Below, piece after piece: positions 61,014-64,000 of a DNA stretch of 64,000 nucleotides. Origin of the DNA: Paenibacillus sp. H1-7 (lineage in GTDB: Bacteria; Bacillota; Bacilli; Paenibacillales; NBRC-103111); the NCBI RefSeq assembly GCF_022354825.1, contig NZ_CP031168.1:2791501-2855500 (forward strand), read 5' to 3'. The translations under genes and the position numbers were made by a program. Below the pieces are notes generated by a model. That model did no database searches. It was not told the DNA's origin and was given only the letters and a program-made list of their open reading frames with translations. The first letter of the stretch is position 1, and the number at the start of each line of letters is the position of its first letter.

Positions 61014-61365
61014 GCGTTTCCTTTGAAAGCTTCATGAAAAGCGGGTGAGTTTTTACGAAAAACACGTACCCTTTGTATAGCTTTTTACACAGAAGGTATA
61101 CTTTTTTTCGCTTTTTTACAATGATCGCGTACTTCAAATCCGCTTTTTACGGAAAAAGCGTACTGAAAAAGATGTTTTTACAAGATTAGCGTACTCGATG
61201 AAAAAACCCAAGTGTGGCGCGGAAAAATTATAGATCAATATGACGTTTTTACGATACCATTTTTACTCTTTACACGTACTTAACAATCTCTTTTTACTCA
61301 ATCCGCGTACTTCGATACAATATTTTACGAAAATCACGTACTATTTCTCACAATATTTTTTTTGG

Positions 61366-61374
61366 TTATTCACA
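61366..61374 (+). promoter_or_regulatory. DnaA box (perfect)
   Basis: TTATTCACA, full match to TTATNCACA, within the iteron array. Confidence 0.7.
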
Positions 61375-61539
61375 AAACCCGCTCCATCCCGCTGTGTAAC
61401 GGCTTTACGGGTTTTTACGAAAAACGCGTACCGTTTTTTTCGGTCGCTTATATGACCTTTTTACAAAAAGCTCGTACTCTATCGCGTCTACCTTCCTACT
61501 ATCATTGTTGATATAATGGAAAATGTCGAAAAAGAAAAG

Positions 61540-61557
61540 TTATCCACATGTGAATAA
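61540..61557. promoter_or_regulatory. Inverted pair of perfect DnaA boxes
   Basis: TTATCCACA (61540-61548, plus) is directly followed by TGTGAATAA (61549-61557, the minus-strand box TTATTCACA). Both match the consensus fully. They lie 63 bases after the last iteron, in A-rich DNA. Confidence 0.75.
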
Positions 61558-61575
61558 CTTAGAAAAAGAAAAAAG

Positions 61576-61651
61576 CTCCCATTTACCATGGAAGCTCTCA
61601 ACATGGAATGCTACCAACATCCCGTGTTTACTGAGTATTACCAGTACTCAG
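61576..61651. other. Two hairpins in the origin region
   Basis: AGCTCCCAT/ATGGAAGCT around TTACC at 61576-61597, and CTGAGTA/TACTCAG at 61631-61651. They could be single-strand initiation or transcript-end structures; neither has a T-tract. The rest of the gap up to 61864 shows nothing further. Confidence 0.4.
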
Positions 61652-61864
61652 CGTAAGCAAAGAAACATTCGAGTCCGATCAGCGCTCGCTACCAACGATG
61701 AAGATCGTGACTCCATAAGACAAGCTTCTTGAAGTGCGTCCAAAAAAATTGGACCCTCAGAGGCCTGTTTGCTTGTTGTCTTTTGATTATTATATCAAAA
61801 AGGACTGCAAAAATCTAGGATAAGAGAATGCTTGGAAATCTGTGGCGAAAGGAGGGTACCCTTC

Positions 61865-63412
61865 ATGCAAAAGCTCGTATTCTTGAATAATTTGAAAGGC
61901 AGGGTACACCTCCAGGCGACGAATCCCGTCGTAGTCAGCCATCAGTTTTATCATGCATTCAAGAGAATAGAGGAGCAGTTCGAGTATAACAAGGATCAAT
62001 TCCTATTCCGAAACGACGGCAGAGGACGTCTGATTCATCATATTACGAAATCGGACATCCAGCTGTTTATAACCGTGCAGACCGTGTTCAATACGAAAGG
62101 CACGCTGGAATTTTGCAACCGGAACCGGATCTATCAGAAGCAGGCGGAGCTGTTCGAGGATCCTGTAACGAACGATCAGTTTTATGTGTCATTTCAAAAG
62201 TTTATCGATATGGGCCTCATAACGGTAACGGAGGAAGAAGTTACAGGTACTTGCCACTATACGCTGAATCATTATTTGCAGCCGGATACCGGAACGATCG
62301 GGTATTACTTCCTGCTGCCCCCGGCGGTATTCACGAACGCCTTCTACAAGCTGCCTCTGGCCGCTCAAAAGTGGTATCTGGAGGGCGCCGCGCAGCAAAA
62401 CGACAGTCCGTCCAAGGCGCTGGAAAAAAATCTGCGTACCGACGGGAAAGACGGCGGCTTGTACAAATGGCTTCATAAAACCAACCTCAATCAAATGAAG
62501 AGGCTGATCGACGTCTTGACGAAGCAGCCTGTATTCGAAGGGCAGCCGCTCTTCGCGGCCACGGCTGCGCTGAAGCCGAACTCTACCGGCTATTACAAGG
62601 CTTGCTATTCGATTAACCCTTATTTCATTATCCCCAAGGATAAAGGATCGCATTACCATGAAGTGGTAAAGCCTAAGAAATCGTACCGCAGGTTAACCCA
62701 ATACATTCAATCGCAGCTGTTCCAGCTGGGTATAGGCGATTTGGAGCAGCATAACGACGGGCAAAGCTTTCTTCAGCTCGTCAGCCTGATGAAGAAGAAG
62801 AGCTCCTCGTTCATTCGGTATGTGCTGCATAAGATCAAGGAGCTGCACGGCAAGCATTTTATTTTCCCGTCGGACATCGTCCGGTTTGTGAAGGAAGAGA
62901 TCCGCCATCAGGGGATGTCGCTTTATTTGGATATTGCCAAGCAAACGGGAGTATACCGGTTTATCGCTCCGAGAAGCACGGATGACCGGGCGAAGCGCTC
63001 CTTCGAATTCGCGTCCGCAATGAGCTTATTCGATCTGAATTCGTTCCGCAAGCTGTGTAAGGCAGCACTTCCAATATTGCAAAAAGACTACGCCCGGACG
63101 CCGATACACGGTCCTGTCGCCTATAAGCGCGCGAACGGAACGTTAGAGCGGCGGATGGGAGACGCAGCCGCAGCTGAAATTCATGCTTATGCGTACCGGC
63201 TGCAGGTAGACCCGTACGAGTATCGAACGATAGAAGACCTCGCATTGCAAAAGCTGCATGAAGAAACTCCGGCAGCCGTGAAGCAGTGGATCTTGAACCA
63301 ATTGAGGCATGCGCCGAAATGGGAATGGATTCCCGACGTGCCTCTCGGATTCAAGCTGGAGGATTTCCTCGTCCAAGTGAGACCGCCTTCTATCTCCGTT
63401 ATTCGAGGATAA
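61865..63412 (+). CDS. Large unrecognised protein beside the iteron origin
   Basis: The protein has 515 residues. ATG 61865 stands eight bases after GGAGGG; the frame to 61832 lies before it. I do not recognise the family. There is no signal peptide, membrane segment, Walker motif or protease/nuclease signature. It is rich in Lys, Tyr, Phe and Gln and looks cytoplasmic and nucleic-acid-binding. Segments FTNAFYKLPLAAQKWYLEGA and FDLNSFRKLCKAALPILQKD may be helical DNA-binding pieces; GHCHYTLNHY-like TGTCHYTLNHYLQPDTGTIG is distinctive. It lies on the same strand between the iteron/DnaA-box region and a second cluster of DnaA-like boxes, so a replication, copy-control or maintenance role is inferred from position only. 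Confidence 0.7.
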   Translation: MQKLVFLNNLKGRVHLQATNPVVVSHQFYHAFKRIEEQFEYNKDQFLFRNDGRGRLIHHITKSDIQLFITVQTVFNTKGTLEFCNRNRIYQKQAELFEDPVTNDQFYVSFQKFIDMGLITVTEEEVTGTCHYTLNHYLQPDTGTIGYYFLLPPAVFTNAFYKLPLAAQKWYLEGAAQQNDSPSKALEKNLRTDGKDGGLYKWLHKTNLNQMKRLIDVLTKQPVFEGQPLFAATAALKPNSTGYYKACYSINPYFIIPKDKGSHYHEVVKPKKSYRRLTQYIQSQLFQLGIGDLEQHNDGQSFLQLVSLMKKKSSSFIRYVLHKIKELHGKHFIFPSDIVRFVKEEIRHQGMSLYLDIAKQTGVYRFIAPRSTDDRAKRSFEFASAMSLFDLNSFRKLCKAALPILQKDYARTPIHGPVAYKRANGTLERRMGDAAAAEIHAYAYRLQVDPYEYRTIEDLALQKLHEETPAAVKQWILNQLRHAPKWEWIPDVPLGFKLEDFLVQVRPPSISVIRG

Positions 63413-64000
63413 GCAGCTGCTGCTGTTTGAACTGAAGATCATATTACAGCCTTCCGCTCACTTTTTTGAAAAAAGGGGAGCAGAGGGCTTTTCGTGCTGC
63501 CGTCCATTCGCCGCTCGGCAGCAGCCGAGCGCTCTTCTTTATTGAACATGCAGCTGCCGATCATTTCAACGCATGATTGCGCTGCATAAATACTACAAAG
63601 GTGCAGGAGCATTTCATCCCAAAGGGGATAAAAACAGATATTCACTTGTGGATACAGTGGCGGATGTGAATCGTTTGATGTGAATAGAAGGATACGCCAA
63701 ACAGCCGTATATAATAACAGAATAAGCTTTGGGGATAAAAGTTTACAATTGTGTACAAGGAGGAGCCTTCGGGGCTTACTGCCAGTGATGCGCCTATTGC
63801 GGGTGTCATTCGATTGAATGCATAAATATTCAACTGTTTTTGTATACGAAATGGAAATTCTCTCTGTATTTATCCTTCCCCAATCGAAGGTTCTCTGTAA
63901 TTAAATAAAATAATCCCGTTCATCCCTTTCAGGACAAGCTGATTCCAGTCCCTAAGAGATTTTATTATTGTAAGAGGTGTTTATGTTTTAAGAGAATAGT
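63413..64000. other. Gene-free end of window with DnaA-box-like sites
   Basis: No convincing gene in 588 bases. ATATTCACTTGTGGATAC at 63638-63655 is a mirror-oriented, 15-of-18 copy of the DnaA-box pair at 61540-61557. TGTGTACAA at 63750-63758 is a one-mismatch box on the minus strand. The last 150 bases are A+T-rich and may lead into a gene beyond the window. Confidence 0.45.

Larger units (their letters stand above)
60944..61477 (+). repeat. Iteron array: eleven copies of TTTTTAC-N8-CGTAC
   Basis: Twenty-base units start at 60944, 61050, 61082, 61113, 61144, 61175, 61260, 61291, 61322, 61412 and 61458. All are on the same strand. Two variants: the 61082 unit ends TATAC and the 61322 unit begins ATTTTAC. 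A half unit (TTTTTAC only) lies at 61246. In the two dense blocks (61050-61194 and 61260-61341) the pitch is 31 or 32 bases, about three helical turns, so sites lie on one face of the DNA. The eight inner bases vary, commonly A-rich. This is the classical design of an iteron-controlled theta origin. Confidence 0.9.

Noticed and set aside
60944..61477. Regular 31-base repeat pattern could be a CRISPR array
   Set aside because: The conserved parts are two short blocks (7 and 5 bases) around a variable centre, the inter-repeat DNA is only about 11 bases, spacing is interrupted, and no cas genes are near. It fits iterons.
61523..61732. Small open frame of 69 codons across the DnaA boxes
   Set aside because: No ribosome site, composition follows the A-rich origin DNA, and it spans two hairpins.
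63439..63833. Two small minus-strand open frames at the window end
   Set aside because: No ribosome sites, no protein-like composition, and they overlap the DnaA-box-like sites.

Overview
The window looks like Paenibacillaceae DNA (Paenibacillus or a close relative; inference). The grounds are the many LplB/LplC-type sugar transporters beside AraC and LacI regulators, SLH-anchored and OmpL47/LamG-type secreted proteins, strong AGGAGG ribosome binding sites with frequent TTG/GTG starts, and moderate G+C. No rRNA, tRNA, CRISPR array or intact transposase gene was seen.

Layout. 1-10.4 kb: a 5'-truncated secreted protein and its longer paralogue, an orphan sugar-binding lipoprotein divergent from a LacI regulator, an AraC regulator, and an ADP-ribosylglycohydrolase-fold protein. 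11-15.5 kb: a sulfur-handling locus. A TlpA-like thioredoxin and a beta-propeller lipoprotein diverge from a lipoprotein rhodanese, a small rhodanese, a TusA-like carrier and a YeeE/YedE transporter. 16-22.3 kb: an operon in the exact cntA-B-C-D-F-E order of staphylopine-type opine-metallophore uptake and export, behind a Zur-like operator; no cntKLM biosynthetic genes are in view. 22.4-26.3 kb: AraC regulator, Gfo/Idh/MocA oxidoreductase and sulfatase. 26.5-31.2 kb: Lpl-type transporter operon ending in LacI. 31.7-39.6 kb: LamG secreted protein, membrane-anchored AraC regulator, second Lpl-type transporter operon plus a GNAT protein. 39.8-45.9 kb: LacI-led sugar-acid cluster (TIM-barrel epimerase-like, 2-hydroxyacid dehydrogenase, FAH-family protein, YjhG-type xylonate dehydratase). 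46-50.7 kb: a G+C-rich SLH surface protein lying between two copies of a 16-bp repeat, the right copy abutting a remnant of an aspartyl-tRNA synthetase. 51-59.2 kb: Opp-type five-gene transporter, HAD protein and LacI. 59.5-64 kb: a replication-origin module with a winged-helix Rep-like protein, an array of eleven 20-bp iterons in 31-bp phase, three perfect DnaA boxes, and a second large unrecognised protein.

The left 59 kb read as a carbohydrate-scavenging region: secreted polysaccharide-acting proteins, several binding-protein-dependent importers each with its own regulator, and intracellular sugar-acid enzymes. The cnt and sulfur loci are nutrient (zinc/metal, thiosulfate) systems set among them. 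The iteron origin suggests that the window lies on a plasmid or chromid, or that a plasmid origin has been integrated into the chromosome. The sequence alone cannot tell these apart.
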